Part shown: piece after piece, positions 1 to 6,846 of the stretch
Numbering within the stretch: position 1 is the first letter of the stretch
Layout of the letters: each line of letters starts with the position of its first letter
Assembly (NCBI GenBank): GCA_004211785.1
Contig: SHBX01000009.1
Span: 16,331-80,330, forward strand
DNA length: 64,000 bases
Direction of reading: 5' to 3'
From: Winogradskyella sp.
GTDB lineage: Bacteria; Bacteroidota; Bacteroidia; Flavobacteriales; Flavobacteriaceae
Notes under the pieces: model-generated
Database searches by the model: none
What the model was told of the DNA's origin: nothing
The model's input: the letters and a program-made list of their open reading frames with translations, nothing else
Translations under genes and position numbers: made by a program

Positions 1-7
1 GCCTTAG

Positions 8-538
8 ATGACAGATTTAGACACACTTGTAAAACAGTTTCAGCAAAAGGATATTAATGCTTTTGAAAAACTCTATGCTATGTATAGCAATAGCATACAT
101 GGTGTGGTCTATAATATTGTTAGAGACTCTGCTATTAGTGATGAGTTAATGCAAGATGTGTTTATAAAAGCGTGGAACAATGCAGAAAGTTATTCTTCAA
201 GTAAAGGGCGTTTTTTTACATGGATACTTAATATTGCTAGGAATGCTGCAATAGACAAGACGCGGTCCAAAACGTTTAAGCAAACCAAACAGAACCTCAA
301 TACCGATTTTTTCGTAGATATTATAGCTAGTAACGACAATTTAGAAAGTAAAACAGACGCTATTGGGATTAAAAAATATGTCACCCAATTAGGCGAAAAA
401 TGTAAAACACTTATAGAATTTCTTTATTTTAAAGGTTTCACACAAAAAGAAACTGCTGAAACTTTAGAAATACCTATTGGTACTGTAAAAACAAGAAATA
501 GAAGCTGTATCCAAAAATTAAGGGATATGGTTTTATAA
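8..538 (+). CDS. ECF-type RNA polymerase sigma factor
   Basis: Extracytoplasmic-function sigma-70 factor of 176 aa that would direct RNA polymerase to a small regulon. The N-terminal sigma-2 region (about residues 10-80) carries the pattern ELMQDVFIKAW followed by FFTWILNIARNAAID. The C-terminal sigma-4 helix-turn-helix (about 120-172) carries FTQKETAETLEIPIGTVKTR. The length is usual for the family. The ATG lies only 7 bases from the window edge, so its promoter is outside view. The gene ends one base before the ATG of the RskA-type anti-sigma gene, which marks a co-transcribed sigma/anti-sigma pair. The best family match is the SigK-like ECF group, judged from this partner. The signal it answers to is not visible. 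Confidence 0.93.
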   Translation: MTDLDTLVKQFQQKDINAFEKLYAMYSNSIHGVVYNIVRDSAISDELMQDVFIKAWNNAESYSSSKGRFFTWILNIARNAAIDKTRSKTFKQTKQNLNTDFFVDIIASNDNLESKTDAIGIKKYVTQLGEKCKTLIEFLYFKGFTQKETAETLEIPIGTVKTRNRSCIQKLRDMVL

Positions 539-539
539 T

Positions 540-1331
540 ATGGATATAAAAGCATACATAGAATCTGGAATTTTAGAGCTGTACGTCGCAGGACAACTTT
601 CTGAGCAAGAAAATCAGGAGGTCTATGAGCTTACCCAAAAGCATCCTGAAATACTGCAAGAAGTTATAGCTATTGAGACAGCACTAACCCAACTAAGCGC
701 AAGTGCATCACCACATGCAACAGATTTTAATACCATTAAAAATAAAATAAGTAGTAATCCTGATGTTATAGAACTTAAACCTAAGACAACCCATTGGGTA
801 GCTTATACAGGTTGGGCAGCATCTGTATTATTAGCTCTTGGCTTATTATGGACATTAAACACCAAAAACACACTTGAGGAAGACATACAAACTGTGACTT
901 TAGAAAAACAGGTTTTAGAAACACAGATTGAAGATGCTAGAAATAACTTGGCAAACACCAAAGATTTGCTCAATGCTATAAGAGCAAAAGGTATTTTAGC
1001 TGTACCGCTTGATGGACAAGGCAACTTTGACGCATCTTATGCTAAAGTATATTGGAACAAAGGTAACAATACTATTTATTTGGATGCTCAAGGTTTACCA
1101 GATGCTCCAAAAGGAAAAGTATGGCAGGTATGGTCCTTAACTTTAAATCCTCTGACACCTACTAGTTTGGGTACTATTGACAACTTTAATACGGACGACA
1201 ATAAGATTTTTGCTATTGTAAATGAAAATGAAAGCCAGGCTTTTGGTATAACCCTTGAACCAGAAGGTGGAAGCAAAACCCCAACTATGGAGCAACTCTA
1301 TACACTTGGTGTTGTAAATACTGCGCCATAA
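540..1331 (+). CDS. RskA-type anti-sigma factor
   Basis: Membrane anti-sigma factor of 263 aa, presumed to hold the preceding ECF sigma factor inactive at the inner membrane. The N-terminal cytoplasmic part (about 1-75, starting with MDIKAYIESGILELYVAGQL) resembles the zinc-finger-like anti-sigma fold, but I see no HxxxCxxC zinc motif. One membrane helix follows at about 86-107. A coiled-coil stretch lies at about 110-145. The C-terminal periplasmic RskA domain (about 150-258) contains the typical GKVWQVWSL segment and a late GGSKTPT segment. It starts one base after the sigma stop, so translational coupling is likely. Which protease or ligand releases the sigma factor cannot be read from the sequence. 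Confidence 0.88.
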   Translation: MDIKAYIESGILELYVAGQLSEQENQEVYELTQKHPEILQEVIAIETALTQLSASASPHATDFNTIKNKISSNPDVIELKPKTTHWVAYTGWAASVLLALGLLWTLNTKNTLEEDIQTVTLEKQVLETQIEDARNNLANTKDLLNAIRAKGILAVPLDGQGNFDASYAKVYWNKGNNTIYLDAQGLPDAPKGKVWQVWSLTLNPLTPTSLGTIDNFNTDDNKIFAIVNENESQAFGITLEPEGGSKTPTMEQLYTLGVVNTAP

Positions 1332-1431
1332 TAGAATCTACTTGTTTTACCTATAGTGTATTTTGTATATCATTTTGAAAAAAATACATTTTGCACACTA
1401 ATAAAGCCTCTAACTAATTGATTATCTTCAA

Positions 1432-1494
1432 CTACATGTTTTTGTAGGAATATATATCTTTACTTAATAACACACATATACATGTTGTAGTACA
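1432..1494 (+). repeat. Cassette-boundary repeat R0 (short form)
   Basis: A short imperfect inverted repeat: CTACATGT near 1432-1439 can pair with ACATGTTGTAG at 1480-1490. Its right end (CACATATACATGTTGTAG) is a diverged copy of the right ends of the repeats at 2250-2382 and 3099-3235, and it sits in the same place, just upstream of a cassette gene. A weak -7-like box TATCTTTA lies inside at 1455-1462. Confidence 0.45.
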
Positions 1495-1520
1495 TTTTCC
1501 AAAATCCTCAAAAAACAAAA

Positions 1521-2237
1521 ATGGATAACTTATTTGAATCTTTAACACCTCAAAATGAAAAATCACTATGGAGATTCATGGATTTATTCAAATTTATTGA
1601 TCTAATTACTTCTAATAAACTGATTCTTGTAAACCTTACTGGAATGAAAGATCCTTACGAAGGTATATTACATTCTGAAATTGGAATTCAATGGGTTGAT
1701 TCTAATGGAAACCCAACTGAAAAACCTGAAAACAATCATTTTGTTAAAAATATTAATAACGCTACTAGACAAGTTCTTTTTATTTCTTGTTGGCATGAAA
1801 ATGAATTTGAAAGTGCTGGAATGTGGGACGCATATGGTAATGAAAATGGAATTGCCATAAAAACTACAGTTGAAAAACTAAAAAATTCTATTCAAATTGA
1901 TAATTATAAAGAAATGGATTTATTAAGGATAAACTATTATAGAACCCTCGATGATTATTTCATTCCTAACAGAAAAGAAAGCCATATTTATACAGGATTA
2001 TTAAATAAAAGGATTTCATTTGAACATGAAAAAGAGGTAAGACTCATTTTGCATCCCAGAGATTACGATAATAAGTCAATAATCAGAAAAATAGATATCA
2101 ACCTTAAAGAATTGATTGAATCTATTTATGTTTCACCTTTATATAGTTCATGGCAATTAAATGCAATTCAAGAGGTTCTGAATAAAATTGGACTTGAGAT
2201 TCCAGTAAAGAAATCGCAACTATATGATTTAAAATAA
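1521..2237 (+). CDS. DUF2971 family protein
   Basis: Soluble protein of 238 aa with no signal peptide or membrane segment. The pattern CWHENEFESAGMWDAYG followed by NGIAIKTT (about residues 92-120) is the hallmark of DUF2971, a family of unknown biochemical function often found in accessory regions beside defence or mobile genes. A second conserved stretch, FEHEKEVRLIL, lies near 172-183. The gene is the first of three unrelated single genes separated by related palindromic repeats (1432-1494 upstream, 2250-2382 downstream), so it probably arrived as a mobile cassette. It has no operon partner. The start follows an A-rich leader and gives a full-length protein. Confidence 0.8.
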   Translation: MDNLFESLTPQNEKSLWRFMDLFKFIDLITSNKLILVNLTGMKDPYEGILHSEIGIQWVDSNGNPTEKPENNHFVKNINNATRQVLFISCWHENEFESAGMWDAYGNENGIAIKTTVEKLKNSIQIDNYKEMDLLRINYYRTLDDYFIPNRKESHIYTGLLNKRISFEHEKEVRLILHPRDYDNKSIIRKIDINLKELIESIYVSPLYSSWQLNAIQEVLNKIGLEIPVKKSQLYDLK

Positions 2238-2249
2238 TATAAAAACGTC

Positions 2250-2382
2250 CCACAACACCGTGTCTAACCAATTGCTTAGTCTATGTGTACTCGGAAAACT
2301 CTCCGAATTTCCCTCAGACTCGTTCCCTTTTGCTATCTTAGTTGCTAAGGGCAACTAACCATACACAAACACGTTGTAGCAC
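2250..2382 (+). repeat. Cassette-boundary repeat R1 (imperfect palindrome)
   Basis: About 133 bp between two cassette genes. The left arm CACAACACCGTGT (2251-2263) can pair with the right arm ACACGTTGTAG (2369-2379). Internal hairpins include TTAGTTGC/GCAACTAA (2338-2345 and 2351-2358, 5-nt loop, perfect) and CGGA/TCCG near 2292-2305. It aligns end to end with the repeat at 3099-3235: the 18-mer CTAACCATACACAAACAC is identical (2355-2372 and 3209-3226), and the inner parts CTCAG, TTAGTT and CTCxCx are colinear. Its organisation is attC-like, but the canonical RYYYAAC/GTTRRRY integron core sites are absent at the arms. Confidence 0.75.
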
Positions 2383-2468
2383 AATGGAAAGCTAAATCTA
2401 GTCAACTACTAATTATCTTAGCAAGTGTCTATAACGGCTAGATGGATTTAGATTTATTATATTAGAGA

Positions 2469-2476
2469 TATTTTTG
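2469..2476 (+). promoter_or_regulatory. Candidate -7 box (TATTTTTG)
   Basis: Exact match to the Bacteroidota -7 consensus TAnnTTTG, 38 bases before the ATG of the coiled-coil protein gene. No clear TTG -33 box is seen at the usual distance. It lies inside the cassette, downstream of repeat R1, so the cassette gene may carry its own promoter. Confidence 0.3.
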
Positions 2477-2514
2477 TATCAACTGTATTTTCATAACGTA
2501 AACATCAAAAAGCT

Positions 2515-3006
2515 ATGCCAGATAATAAGTCAGAAAAAAAAGCCAGCATTGCGTATAAGCATGCCAAAGAAATTTATGATTTCGCGCAAGAGGAGCTGCA
2601 CACTGCGTTCGTAGAACGTGGACAAATTTATGCTGAGTTAATGAACGCCAATGCAGATATAAGGGAGAGATATGCGGAAGAATATAAAGCACATCAAGAG
2701 AGCTTCACAGAAATTTATGAAAAATACGAGGATGAAATAAACAATGCTCAACGGAAAGGTGCAAAAGGAGTGGACAAGCTCCAACGATTATTAAAGAAAA
2801 GACAAGACGAATGGGATACTATCTATGATATTTTCCATAAGAAAGGGCAAGAGATTATCGAAGAAGGTCTCACGCACTACCCCGAACTCGATGAAAGATA
2901 TCACAATAACAAAGAAAACATAACAGAGTACAAAAAAGTAATCGAGGATATTGAAAACTTCTTCGATGAGATATATAAACTATCAAGAGCTCTTCTCCCC
3001 ATTTAG
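2515..3006 (+). CDS. Hypothetical coiled-coil protein (cassette gene)
   Basis: I do not recognise a family. The product is 163 aa, strongly charged and almost entirely alpha-helical by composition, with heptad-like runs over about residues 5-155 (many E, K, Y, A and no proline before about 123). There is no signal peptide, membrane segment or cysteine. It is flanked by repeats R1 and R2 and stands alone, the second unit of the cassette array. A candidate -7 box lies 38 bases upstream. GC content looks slightly higher than in the DUF2971 neighbour, in line with a separate origin. A structural or scaffold role is possible but is only a guess. Confidence 0.6.
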   Translation: MPDNKSEKKASIAYKHAKEIYDFAQEELHTAFVERGQIYAELMNANADIRERYAEEYKAHQESFTEIYEKYEDEINNAQRKGAKGVDKLQRLLKKRQDEWDTIYDIFHKKGQEIIEEGLTHYPELDERYHNNKENITEYKKVIEDIENFFDEIYKLSRALLPI

Positions 3007-3098
3007 AGACTTATGGGATTGATTAGTTAGGATGATAGTTTTTGAGGATGGCTTTCAATATAATGAGTTGTGCTGAAATTTTAACAGAAAAATTAACG

Positions 3099-3235
3099 TG
3101 CTACAACACCATATAAAATTAATTGTTTGTTTTATAGTCTATTTACGAAAGTTCTCGCTAATTTTCTACTCAGTTTGTATTTACTAATTTAGTTACTGAA
3201 ACACGCAGCTAACCATACACAAACACATCGTAGCC
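3099..3235 (+). repeat. Cassette-boundary repeat R2 (imperfect palindrome)
   Basis: About 137 bp with the same plan as the repeat at 2250-2382. The left arm GCTACAACACC (3100-3110) pairs with the right arm ending CGTAGC (3229-3234). The 18-mer CTAACCATACACAAACAC recurs at 3209-3226. The interior (CGAAAGTTCTCG, CTCAG, TTTAGTTACT) is colinear with R1 but diverged, so this is an old related copy and not a recent duplication. It sits between the coiled-coil gene and the VOC gene in the same orientation as R1. Confidence 0.72.
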
Positions 3236-3255
3236 AATTCGAAAACAAATACTGA

Positions 3256-3678
3256 ATGAAACAATCAATAGTTCATATTGCATTAGTTGTAAAAAATTAT
3301 GACGACGCAATTAAGTTTTATACTGAGAAATTAAACTTTGATTTGATTGAAGATACTTACCAACCAGAACAAGATAAAAGGTGGGTTGTAATATCTCCTC
3401 CTAACTCAACAGGAACAACAATTTTACTCGCAAGAGCTTCAAAACCAGAACAAGAAGATTTTATTGGGAATCAAGCTGGTGGAAGAGTATTTCTATTCTT
3501 AAACACAGATGACTTTTGGAGAGACTATAACGAAATGACTTCAAAAGGAGTTGAGTTTGTTCGAAAGCCGAAAAAGGCTGATTATGGAACAGTTGCTGTC
3601 TTTAAGGATTTATACGGAAATTTATGGGACTTACTAGAGTTAAACACTGAACATCCAATTGCAAAAAGAATGAAATAG
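3256..3678 (+). CDS. VOC (glyoxalase/bleomycin-resistance fold) protein
   Basis: Vicinal-oxygen-chelate protein of 140 aa, a single-chain pair of beta-alpha-beta-beta-beta modules. The first module starts VHIALVVKNYDDAIKFYTEKL (His7 is a likely metal ligand). The second ends DLYGNLWDLLEL, giving the typical terminal glutamate near residue 130. Such proteins isomerise, cleave or sequester small molecules, and the substrate here cannot be told. It is the third unit of the repeat-bounded array (R2 upstream, R3 downstream). VOC proteins are frequent passengers in integron-like cassettes. No operon partner is present. Confidence 0.88.
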   Translation: MKQSIVHIALVVKNYDDAIKFYTEKLNFDLIEDTYQPEQDKRWVVISPPNSTGTTILLARASKPEQEDFIGNQAGGRVFLFLNTDDFWRDYNEMTSKGVEFVRKPKKADYGTVAVFKDLYGNLWDLLELNTEHPIAKRMK

Positions 3679-3688
3679 AAAAAACTGT

Positions 3689-3780
3689 TCACAACAACAT
3701 GTATAGTTTATCGCTTATGAACTTCCTGTTAGGAATTTCATGCCTTTTTGCTATCTTTCGGTCACAATGGAAAATTATAG
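3689..3780 (+). repeat. Cassette-boundary repeat R3 (truncated)
   Basis: Left half of the same repeat family: CACAACAACATGTATAG (3690-3706) matches the R1 left arm, and TTTTTGCTATCTTT (3745-3758) matches the R1 interior at 2328-2340. A hairpin TTCCT/AGGAA lies at 3723-3735. The right arm with the conserved 18-mer is missing; the sequence passes straight into CACAATGGAAAA, the sequence type that follows the R1 right end. This suggests an internal deletion and marks the end of the array. Confidence 0.55.
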
Positions 3781-3843
3781 TTGATTTTCCAAAACCAGCC
3801 TTAGACTAAATCGCTAGGCTTCACTAACAAGTAAAATAAATAT

Positions 3844-3855
3844 TGTATTAATACA
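3844..3855. promoter_or_regulatory. 12-bp perfect palindrome upstream of the SulP gene
   Basis: TGTATTAATACA is a perfect inverted repeat 56 bases before the SulP start codon. It could be an operator, but in DNA this AT-rich chance occurrence is also plausible. The rest of the 3781-3910 gap shows no clear promoter box. Confidence 0.2.
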
Positions 3856-3910
3856 TCTTCATATTGCAAAGCATTAATCTAAATATTCTTAAGCCCTTAT
3901 AGTTAAATAA

Positions 3911-6139
3911 ATGGAAGTTATACCAAAAAAAGGCTTTAAGGGTCTAATTGAAAATTGGCAAAGTGATTTAATTGCAGCAGTGAGTGTCTCTCTCATTGCC
4001 TTACCTCTTTCACTAGGTATTGCCTTAGCCGCGGGCGCACCAGCTATGTCAGGTATCATTTCGGCAATTATTGGCGGTGTTGTAACTACTCTTTATCGGG
4101 GTGGTCATATATCAGTCAACGGACCTGCCAAAGGTGTTATTGCTGTTATACTTTTAGGTATTGCTTTAATGGATGATGGTACTGGGCAAGCCTTTAATTA
4201 CGTATTGGCTGCAGTAGTTGTTTCTGGTGCAATTCAAGTATTATTAGGATTATTGAAATTGGGACGCTTAGCAGATATCTTCCATTCTTCAGTGATTCAT
4301 GGTATTTTAGCAGCTATCGGAATCATCATCTTTGCAAAACAAATCCATGTTGCCATGGGCACGCATTCTGATAGTTCTAGTATTATACAAAACCTTATTG
4401 ATGCAGTAGTATACTTACCTCAGGCTAATCCTTTTGTGGTAATTATTGCTTTGACAGGCTTGGTTTTATTATTATTCTATTCCAAAATTACTAACCGGTT
4501 TTTTAATATTTTGCCTGCACCAATGTGGGTTATAGCCCTTTCTATTCCGTTTGTTTATGTTTTTGGGTTCTTTGACCAACATACGCTTTCATTCTTTGGA
4601 AAGGCTTATGAGGTTGGACCTAATCTATTGTTGGATATACCCAATAATATTATGGATTCAATAATGCATCCTAATTTTAGTAAAATTAATACCATAGAAT
4701 TCTGGACGACCGTAATATCTATTTTAATCATAACAAGTATTGAATCATTAGCCATTGCAAAAGCGGTTGATAAAATTGACCCCTATAAACGAAAAACAGA
4801 TTTGAATAAAGATTTGACAGGTATTGGCTTGAGTACTATGGCCGCTGGTCTAATTGGAGGTTTGCCAATTATTGCTGTGATTATTCGAAGTACAGTTAAT
4901 ATTCATAATGGCGCTAAGACTAAGTGGTCTAATATGTATCAAGGTCTTTTACTGTTACTTTTTATTGTGGTTCTAAGTCCAATAATGAGGCAAGTACCGT
5001 TATGTGCTTTTGCAATTCTACTCGTTTATACTGGGTTTAAACTAGCTTCACCTGCCGTATTCAAACAAATTTATAATCAAGGAATCGAGCAATTAATATT
5101 TTTTGTTGGCACTATGGTTTTAACGCTTTACACTAATTTATTAATTGGATTACTTGGTGGATTATTATTGGCAATGGTTAGTCATATGCTATTGGCAAAG
5201 GTGTCCATACCGCAATTTTTTAAAATGGTTTATCGTTCTGGTTCAAATTTGGTTATGAAACCAGATGGCAGTTACGATATAAAGGTTAAAGGGATTGCAA
5301 ACTTTTTAGGCATCTTAAAAATTGATAAAATGGTGGCTCAAATTCCTTCCGGAGCAGACGTTAATATTGATTTGTCAGAAACAAGATTGGTTGGTATTAC
5401 CTATATGGATTATATAGTAGACTATCTAAAGATGCAAAAGAATACGGGCGGTAAAGTCATAATCAAAGGACTGGATTCTCATGTTTCATCATCTACTCAT
5501 AACAGAGCTTTAAAAATTTCTTTAAACCGTACTGTTAAAAAATTATCACCAAGGCAAACTCGATTACAAAATTTAGCCAATGAAAAAGATTATCAATATA
5601 GGAATCAAGTAGATTGGAATACTAAATATCTAAAGAATTTTCATTTTTTTGAAATTAGACCTATTGAACGCAAATCAAACTGCCTCAAAGGAACATTAAA
5701 AGATTTAGATGTGTCTTGGGAAATTGCAGATGTAACCTTCAGTGAAGGCGCAGCTTTTACAGCTGAAACGTTTAACATGACTCTAATGGTCTTAAAATTA
5801 AATAAAAAAATACCCGTCTTTACAATGGAAAAAGAAGGCGTTTTTGAAAAAATATTTGACCGAGTGATGGCTTTTAGTGGTTATAAAGATATTGATTTTG
5901 AGATGTATCCAGGTTTTTCAAAAAAATTCTTGATTATGGGAAATGAAGAGTCTGAAATTAGGTCATTTTTTACAGATGAAATCATTAATTTTTTCGAAAA
6001 TCATCAGATTTATCATATAGAAAGTAACGGCGAGGCTCTAGTTATTTTTGATAAAATCAAATTAGCGAGAACAGATGAAACCATGGCGTTTATAGATTAT
6101 GGTGCAGCATTGGCCTCGGTCTTAGATGCAATGGATTAG
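3911..6139 (+). CDS. SulP (SLC26-like) inorganic anion transporter
   Basis: Inner-membrane anion transporter of 742 aa. The N-terminal core (about residues 15-435) holds the many membrane helices of SulP proteins, with the family start PLSLGIALAAGAPAMSG and the following NGPAKGVIAVI segment. A STAS-like domain follows (about 455-530, with IDLSETRLVGITYMD). Bacteroidota relatives are proposed to carry bicarbonate or sulfate, but no carbonic anhydrase domain or neighbour is present. The last 200 or so residues (about 545-742, with RSFFTDEIINFF and IESNGEALVIF) form an extra soluble domain I cannot name, making this longer than the usual 500-570 aa. It stands alone, downstream of the cassette array. 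Confidence 0.88.
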   Translation: MEVIPKKGFKGLIENWQSDLIAAVSVSLIALPLSLGIALAAGAPAMSGIISAIIGGVVTTLYRGGHISVNGPAKGVIAVILLGIALMDDGTGQAFNYVLAAVVVSGAIQVLLGLLKLGRLADIFHSSVIHGILAAIGIIIFAKQIHVAMGTHSDSSSIIQNLIDAVVYLPQANPFVVIIALTGLVLLLFYSKITNRFFNILPAPMWVIALSIPFVYVFGFFDQHTLSFFGKAYEVGPNLLLDIPNNIMDSIMHPNFSKINTIEFWTTVISILIITSIESLAIAKAVDKIDPYKRKTDLNKDLTGIGLSTMAAGLIGGLPIIAVIIRSTVNIHNGAKTKWSNMYQGLLLLLFIVVLSPIMRQVPLCAFAILLVYTGFKLASPAVFKQIYNQGIEQLIFFVGTMVLTLYTNLLIGLLGGLLLAMVSHMLLAKVSIPQFFKMVYRSGSNLVMKPDGSYDIKVKGIANFLGILKIDKMVAQIPSGADVNIDLSETRLVGITYMDYIVDYLKMQKNTGGKVIIKGLDSHVSSSTHNRALKISLNRTVKKLSPRQTRLQNLANEKDYQYRNQVDWNTKYLKNFHFFEIRPIERKSNCLKGTLKDLDVSWEIADVTFSEGAAFTAETFNMTLMVLKLNKKIPVFTMEKEGVFEKIFDRVMAFSGYKDIDFEMYPGFSKKFLIMGNEESEIRSFFTDEIINFFENHQIYHIESNGEALVIFDKIKLARTDETMAFIDYGAALASVLDAMD

Positions 6140-6223
6140 AGTATAGAAAAGAAAATTGAGTGAAAAGCGCTCTACAATAAACTAGAATAATAGCCCATTC
6201 TGCTAATATCTTACTCAAATAAA

Positions 6224-6251
6224 AAACACCCGCTATTTCTAGCAGGTGTTT
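6224..6251. terminator. Bidirectional intrinsic terminator
   Basis: A 12-bp stem with one mismatch (AAACACCcGCTA against TAGCaGGTGTTT) and a TTTC loop. On the minus strand it is followed by a TTTTTTATTT tract, which would terminate the four-gene minus-strand unit ending at 6360. On the plus strand only TTT follows, so it may also act, more weakly, for the SulP gene. Confidence 0.7.
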
Positions 6252-6359
6252 CAACTAACAAAAAACTCAAAAAATAGCATTTAAAAAATGCTTGTGATTA
6301 TCTTGAAATCACGATTGCTAGTTATCAAATCAATCAACCAAAAAAACTTTTCTTTTTCA

Positions 6360-6842
6360 TTAAAAATTAAATGTTATCGATAGTAACGCCAGAGCATCTG
6401 CTTCTTGACTATAATAAAGAGTTTGCTGTATGTTGTTAATGACTTCTACATTAGGTTCGATAACAAAATTTGAAGTGCTTAAATTCAATATATTCTCAAG
6501 AGAAAAACTAAAATTAAAGTCACCAACGCTATAGCTAAAACCAAAATCTAAATAGTAAAATCCGTTATAGTCATAGCTAGAATCTTCATAAGGTAATTCT
6601 TCTTCTAATCTTGTGTTAAAACCCACTGAGACTTTATTGTCTGTATAGTTTAATAATTGCGCAGTAAAGGCATCATTACTAATTGCAAAAGCTGAAAACA
6701 AAGGTGCTTCAAGCTCTTGATTAGGAATGTTTAAATCAAAAGTTTCATTGACTTCAACTAAACTAAATTCTTCCAATTCTTGTGAAAATACTTGACCTAA
6801 ATAAAGACTGAAAAATAACGATATGTAAATGCTGAATTTCAC
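6360..6842 (-). CDS. Small secreted beta-rich protein, TonB-receptor C-terminus-like
   Basis: Protein of 160 aa with a clear signal peptide (about 1-20, ending GQVFSQ). The second half (DFGFSYSVGDFNFSFSLENILN, split here across residues about 100-122) resembles the final strands of TonB-dependent receptors, and the chain ends in alternating aromatic residues (ITFNF), as outer-membrane barrels do. At 160 aa it is far too short for a receptor with a plug. It is either a small barrel-like protein or a remnant of a receptor reduced to signal peptide plus last strands. It is the last gene of the DUF4331 unit, 4 bases after the TPR lipoprotein gene, and a strong terminator follows. Confidence 0.55.
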   Translation of the reverse strand: MKFSIYISLFFSLYLGQVFSQELEEFSLVEVNETFDLNIPNQELEAPLFSAFAISNDAFTAQLLNYTDNKVSVGFNTRLEEELPYEDSSYDYNGFYYLDFGFSYSVGDFNFSFSLENILNLSTSNFVIEPNVEVINNIQQTLYYSQEADALALLSITFNF

Positions 6843-6846
6843 CCTT

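Noticed and set aside
2250..3235. Reading R1/R2 as classical integron attC sites
   Set aside because: The arms lack the RYYYAAC and GTTRRRY core sites, and no integrase gene is in the window; kept only as attC-like.
1430..3780. A CRISPR array
   Set aside because: The repeats are about 135 bp, diverged, and separated by whole genes, not by short uniform spacers.
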